From NCBI GenBank assembly GCA_900547945.1, contig URIT01000003.1:1-64000 (forward strand): a DNA stretch of 64,000 nucleotides, in the 5' to 3' direction. The stretch comes from an uncultured bacterium (GTDB taxonomy: Bacteria > Verrucomicrobiota > Kiritimatiellia > RFP12 > UBA1067). Position 1 is the first letter of the stretch. The number at the start of each line of letters is the position of its first letter. Shown one piece after another: positions 47,907 to 57,045 of the stretch. A program made the translations under genes and the position numbers. Below the pieces are notes generated by a model that saw only the letters and a program-made list of their open reading frames with translations, was not told the DNA's origin and did not search any database.

Positions 47907-48802
47907 CAAAGTCCCCCCCTCGACGCCTTGAACTTGAGCCAGACCGGCACGCCGATGATGGTAAACACCGCCGGTAGGATGAAGACCGCGATCGGGAAGA
48001 TCATGATCGACGGCGCGCGCGCCGCCTTGCGCTCGGCAATGTTGAAACGGGCCCGGCGCATGTCCTCGCCCTGGATGCGCAGCGTCTCGACGATGGACGC
48101 GCCGATCTCCGTGCCGTGCGCAACCGCCCCGACGAACGCCGAGAACTCCTGCGTCTGCACATGCGTCGCCATCTCTCCCAGCGCCTCCATGCGACTCTTG
48201 CCGAATTCCATCTGCCTGAGCAGCAGGCCGAATTCAACCGCCAGCGCCCCCTTGCCGCCGGCGCCGACATAGTAGCGGACCGCCGCCGAGAAATCGAGCC
48301 CCGCCCGCATGGCCGAGGCGATGAGGTCGATCGCGAACGGCAGCGCGCGGATGATCTCAGTCTGCCGTTCATCCGCCCGCTTTTGCACCAGCATCAGCGG
48401 ATAGACCCATCCGAGGAACGCGCCCACACAGCCAAGGCCGACCGCGAGCGGTGCCTGTGCGCTCGGCAGGAAGAAGCCAAAACAGAAGCACACCGCCCCG
48501 GCACAGGCGCCGAAGACCTGCCCGGCCAGCACGTCCGTCTCCGTGAGGTTCCAGCCCGATTTGAGGACCGTGTTCCGGTAGGACTTCGCCAGCGCGGGGA
48601 AATCCTCCGTAAACGCATCGCCGAGCGCCAACGAGATGGCCTCGATGAAGCGTGCGGAGACACGGTAGAAGAGGGGGAGGGACGACGCGCCCCCGCGTGT
48701 GGCCGCCTTTCGGGGCGTGCCCAGCCAAAGGGAGGCGGCAAGATACGGAATCAGGACCGAGAGAAAGACGAGCGGATAGGTCCAGAAGGAGATTTCGTCC
48801 AT
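47906..48802 (-). CDS. tadC: Tad inner-membrane platform protein TadC
   Basis: A 298-residue T2SSF-domain protein. Membrane segments lie near the N-terminus, two in the middle and one at the C-terminus. The family core 'ALPFAIDLIASAMRAGLDFSAAVRYY...QMEFGKSRMEALGEMA' is typical of TadC. It forms the platform with TadB for the CpaF motor. ATG 48802 follows GAGG and lies one base after the tadB stop. Confidence 0.92.
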   Translation of the reverse strand: MDEISFWTYPLVFLSVLIPYLAASLWLGTPRKAATRGGASSLPLFYRVSARFIEAISLALGDAFTEDFPALAKSYRNTVLKSGWNLTETDVLAGQVFGACAGAVCFCFGFFLPSAQAPLAVGLGCVGAFLGWVYPLMLVQKRADERQTEIIRALPFAIDLIASAMRAGLDFSAAVRYYVGAGGKGALAVEFGLLLRQMEFGKSRMEALGEMATHVQTQEFSAFVGAVAHGTEIGASIVETLRIQGEDMRRARFNIAERKAARAPSIMIFPIAVFILPAVFTIIGVPVWLKFKASRGGL

Positions 48803-48803
48803 A

Positions 48804-49676
48804 TTAGACCTCGATCGTGACAATCTTGTTGATGACGAAGAAACCGATCAGAACCCACGCCGTGACGATTCCGATCGTACACCAGCCGACAAGCGTACTC
48901 GTGAGCGGAATCATGAGGTCCGGATCGATCAACCGCAGCAGGACATAGACGAGAACCGGGGCGAGCGACATCGCAATGGCCTCGAACCGCCCCTGTGCCG
49001 TCATGTTCTTCAGGCGTTCCTGGAATTCCACGCGGGCGCGGATCGTCTCCACCATGCGTTCCAGCACTTCCGCAAGGCTGCCGCCGGTCTGCAGGGTCAG
49101 CTTGATCGACGTCACGAGAAGCCGAAGGTCCTCGCCGGGCATACGGCTGTAGAACCGCTCAAGCGCATCCGTCAGGTCAAACCCCAGCCGCGTTTCGCCC
49201 AGCACCACCGCCAGTTCCTCCCGCATGGGCGCGTCCAGCCGCTGCGACGCCGCATCCAGCGCCTGGGGCAGGGCCTGACCGGAACGCAGTCCGTTTGACA
49301 GGCTCATGGTCAACTGCAGAATCTGACCGTTGAACCGTTCCCGGCGCTTCTGGATCTTCATCCTGAAGCACAGCATGGGCAGATTCCAGCCGACGCCTCC
49401 AAGCAGGCATCCGGCCAACAGCAGCGGGACGGGCGAAACGTATCCCGCGCCAACCAGGACTACGACCGCCGCGAGCGCGGGAACTAGGCAGAACGTCAAC
49501 TTCAAGGCGGCAAGGCGGACGGGCGTGACAAAGCGGCGCAGCGGCGAGACGGCCTCCGTCTCGCCTTCGGCGGATTCCGCCGCGCGCTCGCGCAGCGTGC
49601 GCCACACCGTCGACAGGGCGAGCGCGGTGGCGACCGCGACGCCGAAGAAGACCAGAAGTGCGAGCTGGAGTGTCAT
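48804..49676 (-). CDS. tadB: Tad inner-membrane platform protein TadB
   Basis: A 290-residue T2SSF-domain protein with N- and C-terminal membrane segments. 'QILQLTMSLSNGLRSGQALPQALDAASQRL' and 'MPGEDLRLLVTSIKLTLQTGGSLAEVLERM' are the characteristic TadB helices. It pairs with TadC and is encoded directly downstream of the FHA-CpaF gene, 13 bases away. Confidence 0.93.
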   Translation of the reverse strand: MTLQLALLVFFGVAVATALALSTVWRTLRERAAESAEGETEAVSPLRRFVTPVRLAALKLTFCLVPALAAVVVLVGAGYVSPVPLLLAGCLLGGVGWNLPMLCFRMKIQKRRERFNGQILQLTMSLSNGLRSGQALPQALDAASQRLDAPMREELAVVLGETRLGFDLTDALERFYSRMPGEDLRLLVTSIKLTLQTGGSLAEVLERMVETIRARVEFQERLKNMTAQGRFEAIAMSLAPVLVYVLLRLIDPDLMIPLTSTLVGWCTIGIVTAWVLIGFFVINKIVTIEV

Positions 49677-49689
49677 GCGGGCTTTCCTT

Positions 49690-51387
49690 TCATGTCTTCG
49701 GCACGAAGACCGACATGTCGATCTTCAGGTTTCCGCTCTTGCGCAGCTCGTCGACGAAATAGGGGATGTTGCCGGTTGCCGTGTGGTGGCCCACCACCCG
49801 GCCCCGTTCGTCGAACCCCTCCTGCTCGAAGGTGAAGATGTCCTGAAGCAGGATGACGTCCGCCTCACGTCCCGTCACTTCCGAAATCGCCACGATCTTG
49901 CGCGAACCGTCGGGAAGGCGCGTCTGCTGGACGATGAGGTCGATGGCGGCGGCGATCTGTTCGCGGATGGCCGACGACGGCAGCTCGAATCCCGCCATCA
50001 TCACCATGTTCTCCAGGCGCGCGAGCGCATCGCGCGGATTGTTCGCGTGCGCCGTCGTCAGCGAGCCGTCGTGCCCCGTGTTCATGGCCTGGAGCATGTC
50101 GAGCGCCTCGGCGCCGCGGCATTCGCCCACGATGATGCGGTCGGGGCGCATGCGCAGGCAGTTGATGACGAGGTCGCGGATGGCGACACGCCCCTTCCCC
50201 TCGGTGTTCGACGGGCGCGCCTCCAGGCGCACGATGTTGCGGTGCGAAAGCTTCAGTTCGGCGGAATCCTCCACCGTCACGACCCGTTCCCTCGGCGGGA
50301 TGAACTGCGACAGCACGTTCAGGAGCGTCGTCTTGCCGGACCCCGTGCCGCCCGAGACAAGGATGTTCTTGCGCACGCGCACGGCCTCCTCCAGGAAAAG
50401 CGCCATCTCCCGGGTCATGGAGCCAAAGCCGATCAGGTCGTCCGTCGTCAATTTCTTGTCGGCGAACTTGCGGATCGTCAGGGACGCCCCGTCAAGGGCC
50501 AGCGGCGGGATGACCGCGTTCACGCGGCTTCCGTCCGGCAGGCGGGCGTCGACCATCGGGCTCGCGTCGTCGACGTGGCGCCCCAGCGGCTCGACGATGC
50601 GCTGGATGATCTGGATGAGATGCCGTTCGTTGAAGAAGCGGACGCCCGTCTCGCTCATCTTGCCGCCGCATTCGACGAAGATGCGGTCCGGCCCGTTCAC
50701 CATGATTTCCGACACCTGGGGCATGCGCAGAATCGGCGAGAGGGGGCCGTAGCCGACCAGCTCGTCCAGCAGGGCCTGGCGGAAGACCGGAACCGTCACC
50801 GAGCTTGGCAGTTCATGCCGGAACTGGCGCAGGGTCGCATCGAGACAGGTTTCGAGCTTGTCCTTCATCGTCTCGTCCGCAAACTCCTTCAGCGCGTCTT
50901 CCGACAGGTTCATCTCGGCGAGGATGTGCTCGTGGAGCCTGCGCTTGATCTTCATGCACTCGTCCGTGTAGAGGACGACGGCGTTCTTGAACGCCTCGCC
51001 GATGTCGGGCTGCGGCTGGGGCTGGGGATCCGGGCCGGGCGACGACGGGGGCGGAACGCGGGATGGAGGCGCGGCGCGTTGGGCGACGGGGGTGGGAGCC
51101 GCCACGAGGCCGATCTGGTAGGGGCCGATCTTCACCCGGTCCCCTTCGGCAAGGCACAGCGCGGATTCGAGACGCTGCCCGTTCGACCAGGTGCCGCCCC
51201 GGCTCCCCGCGTCGGACAGGACGAAGACGCCGCTGCGGCCCGTCAACCGCGCATGGACGCGCGAGACCTCGTTGGCCGGCAGCCGCACGTCGCAGCCCTC
51301 CTGCCGTCCAAGCGTCCACGCGAAGTCCGACGCCGGCAGTTCAACCCGCGCGAACGGCGTTCCGTTCTGTGTCACCTCCAGGACCAT
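49690..51387 (-). CDS. cpaF: FHA-CpaF fusion: Tad ATPase with phosphopeptide-binding domain
   Basis: A 565-residue protein. Residues 1-95 form an FHA domain with all key residues: GR at 27-28, SxxH at 42-45 and SNG at 68-70. A Pro/Gln linker (about 100-128) leads to a full CpaF ATPase. Walker A is GGTGSGKT at 346-353, the Asp box is 'VTVEDSAELKL', Walker B-like is 'RIIVGECRGAEALDMLQ' and the His box is 'GHDGSLTTAHANN'. It is the main pilus motor. The FHA domain suggests direct regulation by Thr phosphorylation. Start 51387 is chosen because it begins the FHA fold. Confidence 0.93.
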   Translation of the reverse strand: MVLEVTQNGTPFARVELPASDFAWTLGRQEGCDVRLPANEVSRVHARLTGRSGVFVLSDAGSRGGTWSNGQRLESALCLAEGDRVKIGPYQIGLVAAPTPVAQRAAPPSRVPPPSSPGPDPQPQPQPDIGEAFKNAVVLYTDECMKIKRRLHEHILAEMNLSEDALKEFADETMKDKLETCLDATLRQFRHELPSSVTVPVFRQALLDELVGYGPLSPILRMPQVSEIMVNGPDRIFVECGGKMSETGVRFFNERHLIQIIQRIVEPLGRHVDDASPMVDARLPDGSRVNAVIPPLALDGASLTIRKFADKKLTTDDLIGFGSMTREMALFLEEAVRVRKNILVSGGTGSGKTTLLNVLSQFIPPRERVVTVEDSAELKLSHRNIVRLEARPSNTEGKGRVAIRDLVINCLRMRPDRIIVGECRGAEALDMLQAMNTGHDGSLTTAHANNPRDALARLENMVMMAGFELPSSAIREQIAAAIDLIVQQTRLPDGSRKIVAISEVTGREADVILLQDIFTFEQEGFDERGRVVGHHTATGNIPYFVDELRKSGNLKIDMSVFVPKT

Positions 51388-51397
51388 GCCAGATGCC

Positions 51398-52993
51398 TCA
51401 CGGCGTGAACCAGTTGAGCCAGTACAGCGCGCCGCTCCATTTTTTGCGGGATTCAAGGCGGTCGCGGTTGGGAATCTCGACCTCGGTCGGGAGATCCTTC
51501 GTGTCCTCGTAGGGGAGGCGCGCATTCTGCGCCTCCGGCTCGTCGCCGCGCACGATTTTCACGCTCACGAGCATCATGAGCTTGACGTTCTCAAGGGAAT
51601 CGCTTTCCTGGGAGACGAACCAGTTCATGATCGGGATGTGGCGCAGGACGGGGAACCCGGCCGGCGGCATCGTCGACTCGACCATGTTCTTGTAGCCGGC
51701 CAGGACGACGGTCTTCCCGATCGGGCAGACGACGGAGGGGTTGTACTCGTTCTCCTCGATGTTGTACCCCTCTTCGTACCCGCCCTCCATCGGAATCGGC
51801 TTCTTCTGCATAATCTGAAGATCCACATCGACATGTTCCGCATCCAGGAGGACGGCACGTTTTTTCTCGATGAAGAAGCCGTACTCAATGGGCTCGAAAT
51901 TCTGAGTCGGCGTACCCTCTGCCGTCGCACTCTGCATCTTCACCTTCATCGTGCCCCCGATCTTGAGTTTCCGGGTTTCCGGGTCGTTGTTCTTGAAATA
52001 GACGTGCCCGCCCACCGTATGGCGGACCAGTTCATTCTTCTTGAGAAACCCCAGCGTGCTGTTCAGGTCGGCGCCAACCGAAAAGGCGTCACGATGGGTC
52101 TTCCCCTTGTACAGGTCGATGACCCCCTGGAAAATGCCGTTGAACTTCAGGGCGTCGTCGGACGAACCGTACTTGGAGATATCCGTCTCCTTGTAGCCCA
52201 CGAGCACGACGTCCATGCGCATCTGGGCGGAATCGACCGACACGTTCATGCGGCACGTCGTCTTCCAGGATTCGTCGGACGGAACGTTCTTCCCGTCCTC
52301 CACGCGCAGCCAGGCGGCCTGGGCCCCGACGATGCGCTCAAGCTTCTCCTTTTCCTCCGGCGAGTAGACGACGCCGTTGATGAGCAGCATGTTCCCTATG
52401 TTCCCTTCGTACTTGACGTACAGCTTGCCGGCCTTGGCCTCCTCCAGTTTGTCCGTGATCTGGAACTGCGCCTCCTTCAGCTGGGTACGGAAATCCTTCA
52501 GGGTGTCCGCCTGGACGCGGAAGTGCGTCTGGTCCTTGACGAGGCTGCGAAAGTCAGGGTGCGCAAGCGTCTTCTTCAGGAGCCGCCATCCCTCAGGGTC
52601 GTTGATCTCGCCCTTGACGATCAGCGATTCACCGACCTTCGTGACGTCCACGCCCCCCACGTCCTCCAGTTCCGTCTGGAGGTTCCGCATGGTCTCCAGA
52701 AGGTTCCCGCCGACCGTCACCTCGTATGCCTCCCTAAGCTCCCCCGGGCCAAAAAGCTCCAGGGCCGCCGTCCCTTCTGCGAGCCCCGTCACGCGCGCAG
52801 GGCCTCCCCCCGGCGGAATACTCACTTCAAGGATGCCCTTCTGCGGCTCGACGAGGAACTTCGTCGCCTTGAACCCCGGATCGACGGGCAATGACTTTCC
52901 CTTGCCGACCGTGAGACGCTGCCCGGCCGCCTCCACGTCGGCAACTACGCAGAAACCAAGGCAGAACGCCAACGCCAACTTGAAGATCTTCAT
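51398..52993 (-). CDS. cpaC: Tad outer-membrane secretin (CpaC/RcpA)
   Basis: A 531-residue protein with a Sec signal (about 1-23). The N-terminal pilus domain has 'LTVGKGKSLPVDPGFKATKF', followed by a BON-like region ('GGVDVTKVGESLIVKGEINDPEGW'). The C-terminal secretin domain has 'CPIGKTVVLAGYKN' and 'PVLRHIPIMNWFVSQE', the counterpart of the usual 'VPxLGDIPxLGxLF'. It forms the outer-membrane channel. It lies between cpaB and the FHA-CpaF gene. Confidence 0.9.
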   Translation of the reverse strand: MKIFKLALAFCLGFCVVADVEAAGQRLTVGKGKSLPVDPGFKATKFLVEPQKGILEVSIPPGGGPARVTGLAEGTAALELFGPGELREAYEVTVGGNLLETMRNLQTELEDVGGVDVTKVGESLIVKGEINDPEGWRLLKKTLAHPDFRSLVKDQTHFRVQADTLKDFRTQLKEAQFQITDKLEEAKAGKLYVKYEGNIGNMLLINGVVYSPEEKEKLERIVGAQAAWLRVEDGKNVPSDESWKTTCRMNVSVDSAQMRMDVVLVGYKETDISKYGSSDDALKFNGIFQGVIDLYKGKTHRDAFSVGADLNSTLGFLKKNELVRHTVGGHVYFKNNDPETRKLKIGGTMKVKMQSATAEGTPTQNFEPIEYGFFIEKKRAVLLDAEHVDVDLQIMQKKPIPMEGGYEEGYNIEENEYNPSVVCPIGKTVVLAGYKNMVESTMPPAGFPVLRHIPIMNWFVSQESDSLENVKLMMLVSVKIVRGDEPEAQNARLPYEDTKDLPTEVEIPNRDRLESRKKWSGALYWLNWFTP

Positions 52994-53006
52994 GATTTAT
53001 GTCTCC

Positions 53007-53771
53007 TTATTTCGCCTTGTTGGAGGGTTGATCGGGAACCTGGACCTTTGGGCATCCCTGAAGCATGTCCACGAACGCCTGGTTGTCGAACTGGCCGTTG
53101 TCCCTGCGGCTGGTCGCCTTGCCGTCGTGCGGACGGCGCAGCACGACAAACAGACGGGCCTGCTTCTGCGCGGCGATCGCGACAAGCGCCTGCTGCGGCG
53201 GCAGCGACAGAAGAACCGATCCGTCCGACGACATGCTCATGATCCGCACCTGCGGAAAGAGGACCGTCGTCACCGTCCGCTTGACCGTTTCAGGCTTCGC
53301 GCGGGCATCGGCGGAGGTCGATTTCACCTCTTCCTGGATCTCAAACATGCCGACAACCGCGATTTCGTCGCCCGGCTTGAGCTGCTTGGCGAACTGCCGC
53401 GCATTCTCGAAGGAAACCGGAACCGCCCACTCGCCCTCGCCGACGGATTCCCCGACGCTGCTCTGGCGGCCGAAATCGTTCCAGAGGATGTAGTCCCCTG
53501 CGGCGATGTCCCGGACAAGCGTCTGCCCCAGGATGGAGGCGTCCTGATCGCCCAGGATATGCTGCTTGGGAACATAGGCGGACGGGACAACGGCCCTTCG
53601 GAAATTCTCGGACGACATCACGCTTCCGCGTTTGAGGTTGCCGTTTGCAACCAGCACGGAAACCTCCTTGCCGTATTGCCGTGTGCCGTTCTTCGAAAGC
53701 GCCCGGCTGACGGCGAAGACGGCCGCCAAACCAAGAACGACCGCGACAATCAAGGGTATCATGTTTTTCAT
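53007..53771 (-). CDS. cpaB: Tad assembly protein CpaB/RcpC
   Basis: A 254-residue protein. An N-terminal membrane anchor (about 5-24) is followed by an SAF-like domain ('VSVLVANGNLKRGSVMSSENFRR'), then 'GQTLVRDIAAGDYILWND' and 'AVPVSFENARQFAKQLKPGDEIAVVGMF'. CpaB is thought to link inner and outer parts of the machine. It lies 13 bases upstream of the secretin gene. Confidence 0.92.
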   Translation of the reverse strand: MKNMIPLIVAVVLGLAAVFAVSRALSKNGTRQYGKEVSVLVANGNLKRGSVMSSENFRRAVVPSAYVPKQHILGDQDASILGQTLVRDIAAGDYILWNDFGRQSSVGESVGEGEWAVPVSFENARQFAKQLKPGDEIAVVGMFEIQEEVKSTSADARAKPETVKRTVTTVLFPQVRIMSMSSDGSVLLSLPPQQALVAIAAQKQARLFVVLRRPHDGKATSRRDNGQFDNQAFVDMLQGCPKVQVPDQPSNKAK

Positions 53772-53802
53772 CTTTTCGTTTCCTTCTTCTCAAAAAAGCG
53801 AA

Positions 53803-55140
53803 TCAGTCCCATCCCGCGACTTCCCGGATCAGGGCCGCACAGCGCCGCTGCGTCGCCGCATCGCCCGGGTTGCCGTCCAGTTCCGGCGCCAAAGCGGCAA
53901 ACAGGCGGCGGAGCCGTTTCGTGTTGGGGTCGTGCAGGGATTCCTTCGACTCGGAACAGTCCCGCGCATAGTCGACGCCGGACTTGACCGCGAGAAGGAC
54001 CTCCCGCGCCAGCGTTTCCGCAGTCCCCGAGGATACGGAGGTCGCCAATCCCCGCGCCGTCGCCTCTAAGCCGTCCGGGACGCCATGCCGGTCCAACCGA
54101 CGGACAACGCGCATGAACCGCCGGACCGTCTCGCCGTCGCACGACGCGGCGAGCTCCCCCGCCGCCGAGAGCACCGCCTTCTTCTCCACCCGTGCCGTGG
54201 AATGGACAAACCAGGACGCCGTAGCCAGAAGCAGAACCGTCATCCCCGACAGCAGAACAACCGCCCCGGATCGCCGACGCGGGGATCGGACTTCCATACG
54301 GCGCGTCCGGTCTCCATGTTCTTCCCCCGTCTCACACACCTCCAGCGACGTCGGCAACGGATCGTCCTGAAGGGCCCGAAGTGGGGGCGGCAGGTCTCCG
54401 ACGTCGATCAGCACGACCGTGATGTTGTCAAGGCCCCCGCCACGCTTCGCCGCCTCGACCATCTCATCGACGGCGTTCTCGGTCGAGTGGACTGACGACA
54501 GGATGTCGGTCAGGGCGGTATCCGGAACCATGCGGGAGAGGCCGTCGCTGCACAGGAAAATGCGATCCCCCGTCTGTACGTCGAACGCATTCCGCTCAAG
54601 GTCCACGGTCTCCTGCGCGCCAACCGCCCTGACGATGACACCCCGCAGCTTCTTGTCGACTTCGCGTTCGTCCGCAACCCCCATCAACTCCGCAACCGAG
54701 TGGTCGCGCGTCACACGCAGGAGCGTGCCGTTCCGATAACGGTACAGACGGCTGTCTCCGGCATGAAGGGCGATGGCCGTATCGGGGGCCGTCGCGTCGA
54801 AGACAACCCCGACAAACGTCGACCCGCACGCCTTGAGCCCATGTTCCGCAGTATGGCGGACGATGGATGCCGAAGCGCGGTTGAGCGCGGCGGAGATTCC
54901 CATCGACAGGACGGCTGCGGAATGCCCGCAACCTGGAGCGGCGTGCAGTTGTCCGCAGAATTCCGACAGGGCGGCAACCGTCTCGGCGGAGGCAAACTCG
55001 CCGTCATCGCCTCCGCCCATGCCATCGGCCACACAAAACACCCCCGCTTCGGGGAAGCCCCCGAAGGCATCCTCGTTGTTTCCCCTCACAAGGCCAAGAT
55101 CGCTCCGGGCCGCATGATGGAGATGTTCAAAGGGATGCAT
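53803..55140 (-). CDS. PP2C-type Ser/Thr protein phosphatase with membrane anchor
   Basis: A 445-residue protein. PP2C motifs are complete: 'RGNNEDAF' (metal Asp), 'VADGMGGGDDG', 'HAGDSRLYRYR', 'FLCSDGLSRMV' and 'GGGLDNITVVLID'. A membrane segment at about 288-308 is followed by a 130-residue extracytoplasmic helical domain; most stand-alone PP2C enzymes lack such a tail. It should dephosphorylate targets of the kinase encoded at 31329-33119 (inferred). It lies 31 bases upstream of cpaB. Confidence 0.93.
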   Translation of the reverse strand: MHPFEHLHHAARSDLGLVRGNNEDAFGGFPEAGVFCVADGMGGGDDGEFASAETVAALSEFCGQLHAAPGCGHSAAVLSMGISAALNRASASIVRHTAEHGLKACGSTFVGVVFDATAPDTAIALHAGDSRLYRYRNGTLLRVTRDHSVAELMGVADEREVDKKLRGVIVRAVGAQETVDLERNAFDVQTGDRIFLCSDGLSRMVPDTALTDILSSVHSTENAVDEMVEAAKRGGGLDNITVVLIDVGDLPPPLRALQDDPLPTSLEVCETGEEHGDRTRRMEVRSPRRRSGAVVLLSGMTVLLLATASWFVHSTARVEKKAVLSAAGELAASCDGETVRRFMRVVRRLDRHGVPDGLEATARGLATSVSSGTAETLAREVLLAVKSGVDYARDCSESKESLHDPNTKRLRRLFAALAPELDGNPGDAATQRRCAALIREVAGWD

Positions 55141-55165
55141 GGCGAGACGTCCTCAATCAAATGCG

Positions 55166-56635
55166 TTATTTTTCCAAGACGGCACCGAGCCGACGCGGCA
55201 GATCGGCAAACGCCCGGGCAAGAAGCCGACGCCCGTACTGCGCCGTCAACCAGGACGGCGCGGCGCCCGTTTCGCGACCGAGCTCGATGTCCGAAAGCGC
55301 AACCGCCACGGGTGCGGCCAGAGCCCTCCCCTCCGCATCCGTGACGGCGAGCGCAAATGAAACGGTTCCACGATACACAAAGCCCCCATCGTCGGCAACG
55401 GCGCGCACGGAGAACGATGTGACGGTCGGCACAAGGCGACGTGTGCCTTCCCGTCCCGGCACGCAGGAGATCCCCGCCTCGGGAAGCACCGTTTCAAGAC
55501 AGGCGTTGAAATCGTCCGCCAACCCCTTCGGCGGATTGGACAGGCGCAGTTCGACCGGCAGGAGAACGGTCCCCGCCGGCGCGGGCCTCAGAACCTTCGC
55601 CATCTCACCCCGGATGAGCGGCAGGAGCGTCCCCAGGCTCTCCGCCGTCACGCTCCCCGTGCGCGACGCCTCGATCTCCGCCGTCGAAGCGTCAAAGACC
55701 TTGAACGTCATCACATACGTCCCGCCGATGCGGCCGACGGAGGCGGCAAGCAGCTTCGAGACCGTCGCGAGCTTGCCGACGCGCGCCTTTTCGCGGCAGG
55801 TCGGGTCGGTCAGGTAGGAAGACGTCGTGACGGCGACCTCCTCCATCTGACGCGCCACGTCCGCCCGGGAAATCACCCTGTACGCGCCGCCTTCCACCGC
55901 GCTCTCCAGATACCCCCACAGCATGACGGCCTCGTTCTCGGTCACGCCATCCCGGAAATCCGGGCGGAGAATGGCCAGCGCGGGACGCCCCACACCCACA
56001 TCGGCGGAACGGACGGGCCGAATGCTGCCGCCAGTTGAATCGGATGTGGAAACCGAGGCCGTCGCAACCGTCTCCTCATCCCGTGGCTCGAAGGAGTCAA
56101 CCAACGCCTCTGCGGCTTCCTCAACCTCCGAAATCATGAGCGAATGGAAGATGTTGTTGTCGAACTGCGACGCGCTGATCGGACGCTGCTCGTCGCATGA
56201 GCCCGATACGGACTTCGCCCACGCGATATCGCCCGTTACCCGGTTCCGAAGGGTTAGGATGACATCGAGCGTCCATTTCGTCGTCTTTGTCTCAACACCG
56301 TAGGTCGTGCCCTTGAACGTGTTTTCACGCGACCGCAGAAAGGAGATCACCGGTTCAAGCACATGCGTTGCCGATTTCTCGTCCTCGGTCACCACAAAGG
56401 GGTGTCCGGGCCGGGCAAGCCGGGCAACCAAATAGGACTTGCCCAACGCCACGGAACGGGCATCCGCGTCCTGCTGGCGCTTTTCCGGCAGGACGAAGGA
56501 ATCGGCCGTCTTGAAGGCATGAACAGAGATCCGGGGACGGGATTTTCCCCCGTCTTTCGGTTGCGTGTCGCGTGCGCCCGCCACGCCCGCAACAACCAAT
56601 ACGACCAAAAGCAATCCGTTGCGTATCCTGTTCAT
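55166..56635 (-). CDS. Exported CsgG-like protein
   Basis: A 489-residue protein with a Sec signal (about 1-21, ending AGARD). The middle part (about 215-340) has the CsgG/LpoB fold pattern: 'ALAILRPDF', 'LWGYLESAVEGGAYRVISRADV', 'LLAASVGRIGGTYVMTFKVFDASTAEIEASR'. The N-terminal part may be a second, more distant copy. No lipobox is seen. CsgG-like proteins act at the outer membrane, as channels or as activators of peptidoglycan synthases. Confidence 0.78.
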   Translation of the reverse strand: MNRIRNGLLLVVLVVAGVAGARDTQPKDGGKSRPRISVHAFKTADSFVLPEKRQQDADARSVALGKSYLVARLARPGHPFVVTEDEKSATHVLEPVISFLRSRENTFKGTTYGVETKTTKWTLDVILTLRNRVTGDIAWAKSVSGSCDEQRPISASQFDNNIFHSLMISEVEEAAEALVDSFEPRDEETVATASVSTSDSTGGSIRPVRSADVGVGRPALAILRPDFRDGVTENEAVMLWGYLESAVEGGAYRVISRADVARQMEEVAVTTSSYLTDPTCREKARVGKLATVSKLLAASVGRIGGTYVMTFKVFDASTAEIEASRTGSVTAESLGTLLPLIRGEMAKVLRPAPAGTVLLPVELRLSNPPKGLADDFNACLETVLPEAGISCVPGREGTRRLVPTVTSFSVRAVADDGGFVYRGTVSFALAVTDAEGRALAAPVAVALSDIELGRETGAAPSWLTAQYGRRLLARAFADLPRRLGAVLEK

Positions 56636-56650
56636 GCCCTCTGCTCCGTC

Positions 56651-57001
56651 CTACCGGTTGTTCGTCTTGATAGGCGTTCCCGTCACGCGCGTCGTCATGA
56701 TCTGGACCCAGAAGAGGTTGAGCATCTGGTAGTCGACGGCCATGCTGATCAGCCCGTCGGCACCCGCCGCCTTGTCAAGCGCGCTCCGAAGGGCACGACG
56801 CTGCGGAGATCCCGGCAATCCGACGCTGTAGCCGAGAACGAACAGCTGCGAGTCGGAACCCTCGACCTCGTCGCCGACAACGGTGTACTTGCCCTGTTCA
56901 ACGGGAAGCGACGCATCCGAGAAGTTCTGCGGCACCGTCGAGCATCCGGTCACGACCGCCGCGACGACGGCCAGGGCGGCAAAGCCCATGAGTTTCTTCA
57001 T
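56651..57001 (-). CDS. Small lipoprotein
   Basis: A 116-residue protein with lipobox VTGC (Cys20). The mature part 'GKYTVVGDEVEGSDSQLFVLGYSVGLPGSPQRRALRSALDKAAGADGL' resembles small TRL/DUF6567-type lipoproteins; this family call is tentative. It is flanked by envelope lipoproteins in the same operon. Confidence 0.75.
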   Translation of the reverse strand: MKKLMGFAALAVVAAVVTGCSTVPQNFSDASLPVEQGKYTVVGDEVEGSDSQLFVLGYSVGLPGSPQRRALRSALDKAAGADGLISMAVDYQMLNLFWVQIMTTRVTGTPIKTNNR

Positions 57002-57045
57002 TTCAGTTTCTCCTTAGTTTTTGTTTCGTGTTCGTCAGAGTCAAA

